Assembly: GCF_040717455.1 (NCBI RefSeq)
Contig: NZ_JBFEFH010000030.1
Span: 15,364-79,363 of the forward strand
Origin: Tautonia sp040717455
GTDB lineage: Bacteria > Planctomycetota > Planctomycetia > Isosphaerales > Isosphaeraceae
Direction: 5' to 3'
Length of the DNA: 64,000 nt
Of the stretch, positions 25,744 to 34,229 are shown one piece after another; position 1 is the first letter of the stretch, and the number at the start of each line of letters is the position of its first letter. A model generated the notes under the pieces. The model was not told the origin of the DNA and did no database searches. It was given only the letters and a program-made list of their open reading frames with translations. A program made the position numbers and the translations under genes.

Positions 25744-27168
25744 ATGGCTCGGCTACCGCTCTTCCCCGACGACTCGCCCCGGATCCCCGACGTGCAGGCC
25801 GGGCGCGACGAGATGAACTTCGCCGAGTTCCCGCTCGTCCTCCTGACCGACCGCGTCCCGATCGGCCTCAAGGGGAAGCAGTCGATCCGCTACGAGTACC
25901 CGCACGGCGCTTTGACCGTCTCCGGCAGCGACGCCTACGGCCTGCCCACCGCCGCCGACGCCGACGTCCTGGTCGGCCTGATCCAGCTCACCCGCAAGAA
26001 GAACGACTTCCAGGACCCCAAGGTCCACTTCACCCGGTACGAGCTGCTCAAAGTCCTGCGCTGGCCCGACGAGGGGAAGTACTACCGCCGCCTCGACGAG
26101 TCGCTCAACCGCTGGTCCGGCGTCACCCTCTACTACGACAACACCTGGTGGGACAACCGGGCCAAGAAGCACCTGACGGCCAAGCTCCACGTCATCGAGA
26201 CCGTCATGATCGACGACAAGGCCACCGGCCGGAGCCAGCCGCAGCCCTTCTCCTACTTCGTCTGGAACAAGACCTTCATCGAGAGCTGCCAGGCCGACAA
26301 CCTCAAGCGGCTCGACCTCGACACCTACTTCGGCTTCCGCAGCGCCATCTCGAAACGCATGTACCGCTTCCTCGACAAGCGCTTCTACACCTCCCCCGAG
26401 TGGTCGTTCGAGCTCCGCGAGTTCGCCATCGACTACATCGGCATGAGCCGCAACTACGCCTCCAACGCCGGCAAGATCAAGGAGAAGCTCCAGCCCGCCC
26501 TCACCGAGCTCGAGGAGACCGGCTTCATCGCCCCCCTGCCCCGCGAGGAGCGCTACACCAAGCAGGGCCGCGACTGGATCATCCGCATCGCCCGGCCGCA
26601 GCCGACCTTCTCCCCGATCGAGCCGGAGCCCCCCCTGCCCGACCCGACCGACGACCCGAACCACCCCCTCTCCCGACCGCTCATCGACCAGGGGGTCACC
26701 CCCCGGGTCGCCGCCGACCTCGTCCGCACCGTGCCGGCCGACCGGATCGAGGCAAAGCTCGACCTCCTCCAGTGGCTCCAGGAGCACAAGCCCGGCCACG
26801 TCAAGGAGGCCGGCGCCTGGCTCGTCCGGGCCATCCGAGACGACTACGCCCCCCCGAAGGGCTACCGCCCGAAGGCCGCCCGAGACCTCGACGATCAGGC
26901 CGCCCGCCAGGAACAGGCGACGCTCGACGACGCCCGCCGCCATGCCGCCGACGCGAGGCGCCGCCGGCAGGCCGAGGCCGAGGCGATCGACGCCTACTGG
27001 TCCGGCCTCTCCCCCGACGCCCAGGCCGCCCTCGACGCCCAGGCCCTCAAGGCCATGCCCCCCGAGCCCGGCATCCTCCGCTCCCCCTTGAAGCGCAGCT
27101 ACCTCAAGACCGTCCGCGAGGCCCACATCCGCGCCTTGCTCTTCGGCGATCCGGACACGACCGACTGA
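25744..27168 (+). CDS. repA: Plasmid replication initiator protein (RepA/RPA family)
   Basis: A 474-residue protein from the ATG at 25744, with GAGGA eight bases upstream. The N-terminal 300 residues (MNFAEFPLVLLTDR, FTRYELLKVLRWPDEGKYYRRLDESL, SRNYASNAGKIKEKLQPALTEL) match the pattern of 'replication initiator protein A' from proteobacterial and planctomycete plasmids, with winged-helix type segments that bind iterons. The C-terminal 170 residues are proline- and alanine-rich with long charged helices (ARQEQATLDDARRHAADARR), and are less conserved. It sits directly after the iteron array, confirming its role. The gene reads away from the array; its convergent neighbour is a histidine kinase. 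Confidence 0.88.
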   Translation: MARLPLFPDDSPRIPDVQAGRDEMNFAEFPLVLLTDRVPIGLKGKQSIRYEYPHGALTVSGSDAYGLPTAADADVLVGLIQLTRKKNDFQDPKVHFTRYELLKVLRWPDEGKYYRRLDESLNRWSGVTLYYDNTWWDNRAKKHLTAKLHVIETVMIDDKATGRSQPQPFSYFVWNKTFIESCQADNLKRLDLDTYFGFRSAISKRMYRFLDKRFYTSPEWSFELREFAIDYIGMSRNYASNAGKIKEKLQPALTELEETGFIAPLPREERYTKQGRDWIIRIARPQPTFSPIEPEPPLPDPTDDPNHPLSRPLIDQGVTPRVAADLVRTVPADRIEAKLDLLQWLQEHKPGHVKEAGAWLVRAIRDDYAPPKGYRPKAARDLDDQAARQEQATLDDARRHAADARRRRQAEAEAIDAYWSGLSPDAQAALDAQALKAMPPEPGILRSPLKRSYLKTVREAHIRALLFGDPDTTD

Positions 27169-27591
27169 GCCTCCTCGTCCCGCTCCCCCTCGCCCTCAAG
27201 ACGTCCCCCCTGCCCCTCCGCCTGGCCTCCGTCCTCGACCTTGCCCCGGATCGCTCCCCCACCCGTTGACGAGCGAGTGGTCCACACAGCCAATCATTGG
27301 TGTATGTGTGTCGAGATTGACGATCACATCCCGGCATCATTCGAATGACGTCTCACGTCCCGACCCCTTTCCGAGCGTCCACGATCCTTTGGGGAAGGTT
27401 CCCACGATCGATTGCGGGTCCTGGGGATCAGGCAATCGGGCCGTCTGGGAGCCTGGTCGGGGGGACTTCCCCTCCATCGGGAATGGTAGGTCCAGGCGAG
27501 CCGGGTCTCGAGAGCCGGCCAGGGCGGGGGCTCGCCCGATCTGCGGAACGCGAAAGGGTGGCAGGGGCATCCTCGCCCGGTCGTTGCCCCT
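27169..27591. other. Intergenic gap between rep and kinase genes
   Basis: This 423-base stretch separates two convergent genes. Short frames exist on both strands but none has a ribosome site or recognisable family. No strong terminator hairpin was found by eye. Confidence 0.4.
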
Positions 27592-29190
27592 TCAAGTGCC
27601 GTCCGGGGATTGCCGCGACGCACGACCGTCCGGGCCGATGAACAGGGAGACGAGCGCGGTCACGTCGATCGGCTTGATCAGGTGGTGATCGAACCCGGCG
27701 TCGTCGGCGCGGGCCACGTCTTCCCGCTGGCCATAGCCGGTGACGGCGACCAGCAAGGGGCGACCCAGTCCGGGTTGGTCGCGGAGCCGACGGGCCAGCT
27801 CGTAGCCGTCGATCCCCGGCAGACCGATGTCGCTGATCACGACCTGCGGGCGGAAGTCCGGGGCGATCCCGAGTGCCGAGGCGCCGTCATGGGCCACCCG
27901 GACCTCGTACCCATAATGGCGGAGGACGCGCGCCAGCAACGCGGCCCCGTCCCGATTGTCCTCGACCAGGAGCACCCGCAGGCCATCCGTCCCGCCGCCC
28001 CGCCGCGACCCATCCTCGCCCCAAGGGAGGTCATCACGCGGGCCGGTCATGGCGGGCAGCCGCACGACGATCTCCGTCCCCCGACCGGGTCCGTCGCTGT
28101 GCGCTTCCACCATCCCGCCGTGCAGCTCGACCAGGCGCCGGACGATCGTCAGGCCGATCCCCAGGCCGCCCTGCGTGCGGTCGAGCGACTGATCGGCCTG
28201 GGCGAAGAGGTCGAAGACCCGGGGCAGGACCGCGGGGTCGATGCCCACCCCGTCGTCGAGGACGCGGATGACCGCATCCGGCGGCTGGTGCTCCAACGTC
28301 AGGCGGACCTCCCCCCCCGGATCGGTGTACTTCGCCGCGTTGGAGAGCAGATTCGAGACCACCTGCTCGATCCGTGTCGCGTCGGCCTCGACCGTCACCG
28401 GGCCCGGCGGCAGGTCCATGCGGAACGCGTGCCTCCGCGCCTCCAGCGCGGTCGAGGCCATCCGGGCGGCGTCCCGGGCGACCTCGACGAGGTCGACGCG
28501 CCGCAGCCTCAGCTCGATCGTCCCCCGGGTGATCCGAGAGACGTCCAGCAGGTCGTCCAGCAGTCGGGCCATGTGCCGCACCTGGCGGTCGAGCACGTCT
28601 CGGACCTCGACCAGGTCCGGGTCGTCGAGGTCGAGCATCCCGAGCAGGCCGACGGCCCCCCGGATCGGCGCCAGGGGGTTGCGCAGCTCGTGGGCGAGCA
28701 TCGCCAGGAACTCGTCCTTGCGGCGGTCCGCCTCGTCGCGCTGCCGGAGCAGGTCGCGGACCTGGAACTGCCGCCGCCGCGCCCGCAGGCCCGATCGGAC
28801 GACCGTGACCAGCGCCTCGATGTTGAGCGGGCGGGCCAGCACCGAGACGTTCCCGAGGGACTCGACGGCCCCCTCCATCAAGCCCGACCGGCCGCCGGGC
28901 CGGGTGACGACGACGACCGGCAGGTCGGACCAGGTCGGCTGCCGGGAGAGCCGGCCCGCGATCGCGGCGGCGTCCGGCCCCGAGAGCCGCTCCTCGGCCA
29001 CGATGAGGACCTGGGCCGATTCCATCTCCCGGCAGAGCTCCTCGGCGGTGGAGGCGACCGCGCAATCGATCCCCGCCTCGGTCAGGATCCGACAGGTGAG
29101 CGTGCCATCACGGCCGACGGCCAGGACTCGGACCGGGGCGGGGGCGTCGCCGGGTGTTCGCGCCGCCGACGCCGATGAGGGCTCACTCAT
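27592..29190 (-). CDS. Hybrid histidine kinase (degenerate receiver, HisKA, HATPase, receiver)
   Basis: A 532-residue cytoplasmic protein from the ATG at 29190. Residues about 20-125 resemble a receiver domain that lacks the phosphorylatable aspartate (VLIVAEERL). The HisKA H-box reads FLAMLAHELRNPLAPI with His167, the HATPase N-box NLLSNAAKYTDPGG lies near 281, followed by DDGVGI and GGLGIGL. The C-terminal receiver (VLLVEDNRDG, VVISDIGLPGIDGYEL) has its phosphoacceptor at Asp454 and the KPID lysine near the end. No sensor or membrane segment is present, so it probably takes its signal from a partner. It overlaps the end of the KaiC-like gene by 8 bases, so the KaiC-like protein is the obvious partner. 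Confidence 0.88.
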   Translation of the reverse strand: MSEPSSASAARTPGDAPAPVRVLAVGRDGTLTCRILTEAGIDCAVASTAEELCREMESAQVLIVAEERLSGPDAAAIAGRLSRQPTWSDLPVVVVTRPGGRSGLMEGAVESLGNVSVLARPLNIEALVTVVRSGLRARRRQFQVRDLLRQRDEADRRKDEFLAMLAHELRNPLAPIRGAVGLLGMLDLDDPDLVEVRDVLDRQVRHMARLLDDLLDVSRITRGTIELRLRRVDLVEVARDAARMASTALEARRHAFRMDLPPGPVTVEADATRIEQVVSNLLSNAAKYTDPGGEVRLTLEHQPPDAVIRVLDDGVGIDPAVLPRVFDLFAQADQSLDRTQGGLGIGLTIVRRLVELHGGMVEAHSDGPGRGTEIVVRLPAMTGPRDDLPWGEDGSRRGGGTDGLRVLLVEDNRDGAALLARVLRHYGYEVRVAHDGASALGIAPDFRPQVVISDIGLPGIDGYELARRLRDQPGLGRPLLVAVTGYGQREDVARADDAGFDHHLIKPIDVTALVSLFIGPDGRASRQSPDGT

Positions 29191-30724
29191 CGCCCCCTCC
29201 GTCGAGCTGCTGGACGCCGGGGCCGAGCTTGCCGGAGCTGCCGGCATAGGTCGGCTGGCCGGTGAGCACCCCGCGGAACCCCTCCAGCGGCTCGCCGATG
29301 TGGATCCCCGGCGGGGCGATCGTCAGCTCTCGGATCAGGATCTCGTGCGGCCCCATCCGCCGCTTCACCGCCGAGATCGACCGCCGCACGCCGCCGAAGG
29401 CCTCGAAGTAGCGCAGCATCACCGCGGCGTCGGCCAGGTAGCTGACGTCCACCGCCCCGTGCAGGTTGTCGCCGACGATGCCGTGCTCATTGGCCGTGAG
29501 GATCGTCAGCGTGTTGCGGTAGCTCAGGTAGGTCAGCAGCTCGTGCAGGTGCATGCTCAGGAACCGCTCGTCGGGCATGCCGTTGAGGTAGCCGCTGAGG
29601 CTGTCGATGACCACCAGCTGCGTCTCGTCCTGCTCGACGGCCCGCCGGACGAGGTGGGCGAACTCGCCGGGCGTGAACTCGGCCGGGTCCACTTGCTTCA
29701 GCACGGCCTGGCCGCCCTTGACGTACTGGTAAAGGCCCATGCCCAGGCCCTCGCTGCGCGCGACGAACGCCCGCGAAGACTCGTCGAACAGGAAGAACGC
29801 CACCCGCTCGCCGCGACGCAGGGCCGCCAGCGCGAACTGGCCGGCCAGCGTGCTCTTGCCCACCCCGGCCGGCCCCATCGCCAGCAGGCTCGTCCCCCGG
29901 TTCAGCCCGCCGCCGAGCAGCGCGTCCAGCTCGGGCACGCCGCTGGAGATGACCTCGTTGGTGAATTCGTCGAAGTGCTCCGAGGCGACCAGCCTCGGGT
30001 AGACGCGGAGGCCGCCGGTCTCGATCGAGACGTCGTGGAACCCGTCGCGGAAGCGGACGCCGCGCAGCTTGTGCACGTTGATCCGCCGCCGCTTCCTCCC
30101 GTAGTCGGGCACCGACTGGTGCAGCGAGATCACCCCCTGCACCACCCCCTCGGCCGAGTTGTCGTCGGAGGTCAGGGCGCCCCTCGGCAGCTCCTGGACC
30201 AGAAGGACCGTGCAGCCCCGGCCGGCGAAGAACTCCCGCAGCGAAAGCACCTGCCGGCGGTACCGCAGCGGGTCCTGGGCCAGCAGGCGGACGTCGGAGA
30301 ACGGGTCGAAGACCACCCGCGACGGCTTGAGCCGCTCGACGACCGTCATGACGGCCTTCGTCACGTCGTCCAGCTCGATGTCGCCGGGCGAGAAGAAGGT
30401 GTACTGGGCGTCGGCCCTGAGGCTGGCGTCGCTCAGGGCGAGGTTGCAGATCTCGATGCCGTCGAGGTCCCAGCCGTGCGAGCGGGCGGTCGTCCGCAAC
30501 TGGTCCTCGGTCTCGGAGAGGGTGCACCAGAGCGTCCTCTCGCCCTGGCGGCGTCCGGCCAGGAGGAACTGCAGGGCCAGGGTCGTCTTGCCGGCCCCCG
30601 AATCCCCCTCGATGATGTACAGCTGGTGGGGCAAGAGCCCGCCGCCGAGGATGTGGTCGAGGCCGGCGATGCCGGTCGGCACGCGGTCGTCGAGGGCCCC
30701 CTCCGGGGGCGGCTGGGTCGTCAT
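29183..30724 (-). CDS. KaiC-like double RecA ATPase
   Basis: A 513-residue protein with two RecA-type ATPase domains, each with a Walker A: GDSGAGKTT (40-48) and GPAGVGKST (284-292). It starts VPTGIAGLDHILGGGL, the opening shared by KaiC/RadA-like proteins, and the second domain opens SSGVPELDALLGGGLNRG. Walker B-like strands RVVFDPFSD and LVVIDSLSGYL follow. Such KaiC-like proteins outside cyanobacteria often sit with histidine kinases and act in signalling; no kaiA or kaiB is visible here. The ATG at 30724 is chosen because the upstream extension is arginine-rich and non-conserved. It is transcribed with the hybrid kinase. Confidence 0.87.
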   Translation of the reverse strand: MTTQPPPEGALDDRVPTGIAGLDHILGGGLLPHQLYIIEGDSGAGKTTLALQFLLAGRRQGERTLWCTLSETEDQLRTTARSHGWDLDGIEICNLALSDASLRADAQYTFFSPGDIELDDVTKAVMTVVERLKPSRVVFDPFSDVRLLAQDPLRYRRQVLSLREFFAGRGCTVLLVQELPRGALTSDDNSAEGVVQGVISLHQSVPDYGRKRRRINVHKLRGVRFRDGFHDVSIETGGLRVYPRLVASEHFDEFTNEVISSGVPELDALLGGGLNRGTSLLAMGPAGVGKSTLAGQFALAALRRGERVAFFLFDESSRAFVARSEGLGMGLYQYVKGGQAVLKQVDPAEFTPGEFAHLVRRAVEQDETQLVVIDSLSGYLNGMPDERFLSMHLHELLTYLSYRNTLTILTANEHGIVGDNLHGAVDVSYLADAAVMLRYFEAFGGVRRSISAVKRRMGPHEILIRELTIAPPGIHIGEPLEGFRGVLTGQPTYAGSSGKLGPGVQQLDGGGDE

Positions 30725-30912
30725 CGCGGTCGTTCGTCCTTCGCCTGTCCGCGGCTGCTCGCCGGCGAGGGCGACGGACCCGCCCGGTCGCCGGCACCTG
30801 GCTTGCATCCCATCCGTCCCGGGACGTCCCACCGCGGGCCATTCCCGTCGCAGACGAACCCCGGGTGGGGCCGTAACGCTACCAGCAACCACCGTTCCAC
30901 AAAGTGTGAATC

Positions 30913-31599
30913 ATGCGCCAGGATCGGCAATTCGTCGCCTACTTCCGGGTCGACGGCGTTGGCCTCGCCGAGCAGGTCCGCTGCGTCGAGGAGCATGCCC
31001 AGGCCTCGGGAGGAGTCATCGCCCGCCGCTTCCGCGACGACGAATCGGGCGGCGTGGAGGACCGGCCCGAGCTCCGCAAGGCCCTGGCCTACGCCCGGTC
31101 CCGGGGCTGTGAGCTGATCGTGGCCACGCTCTGGGGCCTGTCGCGTGACGTGGCCTTCCTCCGGGCCTTGCACGAGTCGGGGGCCGAATTCCTCGCCTGC
31201 GACTTCCCCCAGGCCAACCGGCGGACGATCGACGTGCTCACGGCGCTGGCCGAATACGAGGCCAGGGCCGCCTCGGCCCGGACGCGGGCGGGCCTGGCGG
31301 CCTACAAGGCCGGCGGTGGGAAGCTGGGCGCCGCTCGGACCGGCGGTGCCACGTTGACCGTCGAGGCCCGCGCCCGGGGAGTGGATCGGGCGAGCGCGGC
31401 CCGGCGTGTGCAGGCCGACTCGGCGTACCGCGAAATCGGGCCGATGGCGGCGGAGTTGCGGGGGGCCGGCTTCACGCTCCAGCAGATCGCCGACCGGCTC
31501 AACGAGGCCGGCTACCTCACCCGTCGGGGCCGGCCCTGGAACGCGATGCAGGTCTCGCGGGTCCTGAGACGCGACCTCGGATCCCGGGGGGGGGTGTAG
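30913..31599 (+). CDS. Serine-recombinase-family protein with altered catalytic site
   Basis: A 228-residue resolvase/invertase-like protein. The sequence SRDVAFLRALHESGAEFLAC and ALAEYEARAASARTRAGLAAYKAGGGKLG align with the second half of the resolvase catalytic domain, and the C-terminal GFTLQQIADRLNEAGYLTRRGRPWNAMQVSRVL is a typical HTH_7-type DNA-binding tail. The expected YxRVSTxxQ becomes YFRVDGVGLAEQ, so the nucleophilic serine is missing, and the expected LDRLSR reads LWGLSR, losing one Asp and one Arg. It may be a DNA-binding, non-cutting relative, or a decayed multimer-resolution protein of the replicon. It is divergent from the KaiC-like gene with a 188-base gap. Confidence 0.75.
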   Translation: MRQDRQFVAYFRVDGVGLAEQVRCVEEHAQASGGVIARRFRDDESGGVEDRPELRKALAYARSRGCELIVATLWGLSRDVAFLRALHESGAEFLACDFPQANRRTIDVLTALAEYEARAASARTRAGLAAYKAGGGKLGAARTGGATLTVEARARGVDRASAARRVQADSAYREIGPMAAELRGAGFTLQQIADRLNEAGYLTRRGRPWNAMQVSRVLRRDLGSRGGV

Positions 31600-32394
31600 G
31601 GCAGAACGGCGACGCCGCGCAGATGGACGGCTGGCGACCGGCTCACCGGGGCGCACCAGAAGGCGCACCGCATCGCGCACCAGCCCTCGCTCCTTCCCCG
31701 CTTTGCCCCCGCCCCAACCTCATCGGCTCGCCCTCCAGGCGACGAAACAAAGCCATTTTCATGGCCCCCCGATTGCCGGAACGAATCGGGTCGAGATTCC
31801 GCAATTGTCTCTTCGTTCGAGGTTTGCGTCGATCCTACGTCGGGAACCGGGGCGCACCCGGAGGCGCGCCGATCCCAGGACCGCCGCCTTCCCTTCGTCC
31901 GGCCAGTCCCGGCCGCAGCCTCCAATCCCGACGAAACGAACCCACATCCCCGCCCCATTCGACCCCCGAAACGAATCTCGCTTCCGGCTTCTCCTCCTCG
32001 AATACGCCTAACCTCTCCGGCAGGCCGAGTCTCACGCCCAAGGGTGTCTCTCCCCTGCCCGGCCGCTCCCCTTCTCGCCGTCTTACACGGTGTAAGACGG
32101 TGAGGGTGGGGCGCCGACGACCGCCCCCATTCGCGTCAATCGGCGACGGCCCGGAGCGAGGCCGGTGGCGACCGCTCCCCTCGACGTCTTACACGGTGTA
32201 AGCCGCCAGGATCACCCCGCCCCCGGCCTCGCGATCTTGCACGGTGTAAACAGCCGTCTTGGCCCCCCCCGATTCGCTGAACTTGGCACCCGGAAACGCC
32301 GATCGCTTGAAGCGGGGAATTGGTCGCGTCGCCGGGCCGAGTGTCTCGGTGGAGAACCAAAGGGCGACCGACCAGAAGGACGAGGAGGTTGGCC
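31600..32394. other. Partition-site region upstream of parA
   Basis: This 795-base stretch has no convincing gene; the frames seen are unsupported. Its distal part carries three parS-like palindromes (separate entry). Between 31735 and 31975 the motif (G/C)GAAACRAA recurs loosely (31740, 31932, 31967), of unknown meaning. The parA ribosome site GAGGAGG closes the region. Confidence 0.45.
32078..32250. repeat. parS-like palindromes (three copies upstream of parA)
   Basis: The core is CTTACACGGTGTAAG, arms CTTACAC/GTGTAAG around a central G. Copy 1 (32078-32100) is a perfect palindrome extended to 11 bases per arm. Copy 2 (32188-32202) has the perfect core. Copy 3 (32236-32250) reads CTTGCACGGTGTAAA. 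Spacing between centres is about 106 and 48 bases. Clustered palindromes just upstream of parAB are the expected centromere-like site for ParB. Confidence 0.8.
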
Positions 32395-33234
32395 ATGCCC
32401 GCGGCGACGATCTGTTTCCTGAACCAGAAAGGGGGGGTCGGCAAGACCTCCTCCGTCTACCACCTCGGCGGCACCCTGGCCAGGGACGGCGCCCGGGTGC
32501 TCTGCCTCGACATGGACCCGCAGGCGAGCCTGACCCAGGGGTTCTTCGGCCCCGACGCCATGAGGGCCCGCCCCGCCCACGAGACGATCGCCGGCCTCTT
32601 CGGCGACGGCATCATCCCGGCCGCCGAAGACCTGATCGTGCCGACCGCCTTCGACCGCCTGGCCATCGTCCCCGGATCGGTCCACCTGACCCGCCACAAT
32701 ATCCCCGAGCCCTGGGACGCCCCCGACGACCAGCAGCGCGCCCTGGCCGAGTTCGTGGCCGAGGCCGCCGACCGGTTCGACTGGATCCTCATCGACTGCC
32801 CCCCCAATCTCCACCTCTGCGCCTGGGCCTCGCTCGCGGCCTCCGACCACATCGTCGTCCCGCTCCAGGCCGAGGACTTCGGCTCGCAAGGGGTGGCTGC
32901 CATCCTCGACTGCATCGACGCCATGCGCACCGAGGTCAACCCGGCCCTCAACCTCCTCGGCTTCCTCATCACCATGTTCAGCTCCCGGACGGCCATCCAC
33001 CGGGCCTACGAGTCGATGCTCCGAGAGCTGTACGGCTCCGACGTCCTGGAGACGACCATCCCCCACGCCATCGACTTCAAGGAAGCGATCGCCCAGCGCA
33101 AGCCGGTCCCGTACAGCAAGCCCCGCGGCGCCTCGGCGAAGGCCCTCAAGGCCCTGGCCGAGGAGCTGAAGCTCCGCATGTCTTACACCGTGCAAAACGC
33201 CGATCCGGGCGAGGCCCGAGGAGAGGCGGCATGA
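32395..33234 (+). CDS. parA: Plasmid partition ATPase ParA
   Basis: A 279-residue P-loop ATPase from the ATG at 32395 with GAGGAGG upstream. The deviant Walker A is NQKGGVGKTSS (10-20), with CLDMDPQASLTQGF as the A' motif and WILIDCPPNL as Walker B. VVPLQAEDFGSQGV and GFLITMFSSRTAIHRAYESML are typical of the short ParA/Soj type without an N-terminal HTH domain. It overlaps parB by 4 bases (ATGA). It drives segregation of the replicon by forming nucleoid-bound gradients with ParB-parS. A parS-like site lies inside its 3' end. Confidence 0.95.
   Translation: MPAATICFLNQKGGVGKTSSVYHLGGTLARDGARVLCLDMDPQASLTQGFFGPDAMRARPAHETIAGLFGDGIIPAAEDLIVPTAFDRLAIVPGSVHLTRHNIPEPWDAPDDQQRALAEFVAEAADRFDWILIDCPPNLHLCAWASLAASDHIVVPLQAEDFGSQGVAAILDCIDAMRTEVNPALNLLGFLITMFSSRTAIHRAYESMLRELYGSDVLETTIPHAIDFKEAIAQRKPVPYSKPRGASAKALKALAEELKLRMSYTVQNADPGEARGEAA
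33182..33196 (-). repeat. Fourth parS-like site inside the parA coding end
   Basis: CTTACACCGTGCAAA at 33182-33196; the reverse complement TTTGCACGGTGTAAG is close to copy 3 and shares the GCACGGTGTAA core. It encodes residues SYTVQ near the ParA C-terminus, so the site constrains the protein there. Confidence 0.6.
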
Positions 33235-34178
33235 GCAAGCGAGACGAGTTGCTCAACCGGTTCGGGTCGAACCTCGCCGAGTCAATGGGGGCCGGTCGGC
33301 AATCGGGGCAGGGGGCCGCTCCTGCCTCTGATCGCCCGGCAGGGCCGAACCCGCATCAGGGGACCAACCGCCTCCGGACGGCCGTCGAGATCGAGGTCGA
33401 CCGGATCGAGCCCGACCCCGACCAGCCCCGCCAGGAGTTCGACCCCGACGCCATCGCCCGCCTGGCCGCCAGCATCGAATCCCACGGCCAACTCCAGCCG
33501 ATCGCCGTCCGCTGGGTTCCCGACCGGGGGCGTTACGTCGTCGTCGCCGGCGAGCGCCGCTGGCGGGCCATCAAGCACGCCGGCCGGGCCAAGGTGGCCG
33601 CCGTCATCCTCGAAGGGGACCGCTCCCCGGAGCAGATCCTCGAACTGCAGCTCATCGAGAATTGCATCCGGGAGGACCTGAAGCCGGTCGAGCAGGCCCG
33701 GGCCTTCAAGACCTTGATGGACGCCAACGCCTGGACCGCCTCCCGGCTGGCCGAGGCCCTGAACCTGACCGGCGCCTCGGTCTCCCGGGCACTGGCCCTG
33801 CTGGACCTGCCGACCGCCGTGCAGGCCTCGGTCGACGACGGCCGACTCGCCCCGTCGGTCGCCTACGAGATCAGCAAGGTCGACGACCCGACCGAGCAGG
33901 AAGACCTAGCCGCCGAGGTCGTCTCCGCCAAACTCAATCGCGCCGAGACGGCCGAGGTCGTCCGCCGCCGCAAAAGCGAAGGGCAGGGGGGCCGCCGCCC
34001 CGGCAAGGCCAAGGCCAAACCTCGGAAGGTCACGACCCGGACCTACCGGACCTCGACCGGCTACAAGGTCACGGTCGAGCACCGCAAGGGGACCGACCCC
34101 GATTCCATCCTCGACGCCCTCAAGGAGATCATCACCCAGATCGAAACATCCGTGAGCACGAATGCCGAAGCCGCCTGA
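33231..34178 (+). CDS. parB: Partition protein ParB
   Basis: A 315-residue protein. The N-terminal domain has IEPDPDQPRQEFDPDAIARLAASI, GQLQPIAVRWV and the CTP-binding VVAGERRWRAIKHAG. ENCIREDLKPVEQARAF and the HTH (ASRLAEALNLTGASVSRALALLDLP) follow. The linker is lysine/arginine-rich (GGRRPGKAKAKPRKV), then a short C-terminal domain (TSTGYKVTVEHRKG) completes it. This is a full-length chromosomal/plasmid-type ParB. It overlaps the parA stop and binds the palindromes upstream of parA. Confidence 0.95.
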   Translation: MSKRDELLNRFGSNLAESMGAGRQSGQGAAPASDRPAGPNPHQGTNRLRTAVEIEVDRIEPDPDQPRQEFDPDAIARLAASIESHGQLQPIAVRWVPDRGRYVVVAGERRWRAIKHAGRAKVAAVILEGDRSPEQILELQLIENCIREDLKPVEQARAFKTLMDANAWTASRLAEALNLTGASVSRALALLDLPTAVQASVDDGRLAPSVAYEISKVDDPTEQEDLAAEVVSAKLNRAETAEVVRRRKSEGQGGRRPGKAKAKPRKVTTRTYRTSTGYKVTVEHRKGTDPDSILDALKEIITQIETSVSTNAEAA

Positions 34179-34189
34179 CCGGTCAACCA

Positions 34190-34223
34190 CCCCTCCGATC
34201 CGGAGCCGACCGGATCGGAGGGG
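34190..34223. terminator. Strong bidirectional terminator after parB
   Basis: CCCCTCCGATCCGG (34190-34203) and CCGGATCGGAGGGG (34210-34223) form a perfect 14-base stem with a 6-base loop between convergent parB and the alpha/beta-hydrolase gene. No long T tract follows. Confidence 0.75.
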
Positions 34224-34229
34224 AATGCC

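Noticed and set aside
25710..27269. Alternative proline/arginine-rich frame over repA
   Set aside because: The repA frame at 25744-27168 has a ribosome site, family blocks and sits directly after the iterons; the other frame is low-complexity.
28241..31117. Very long plus-strand frame across the kinase and KaiC-like genes
   Set aside because: Both minus-strand proteins have complete catalytic motifs; the plus frame has none.
31623..32201. Open frame of 192 codons upstream of parA
   Set aside because: No ribosome site, odd composition, and it overlaps the parS-like palindromes.
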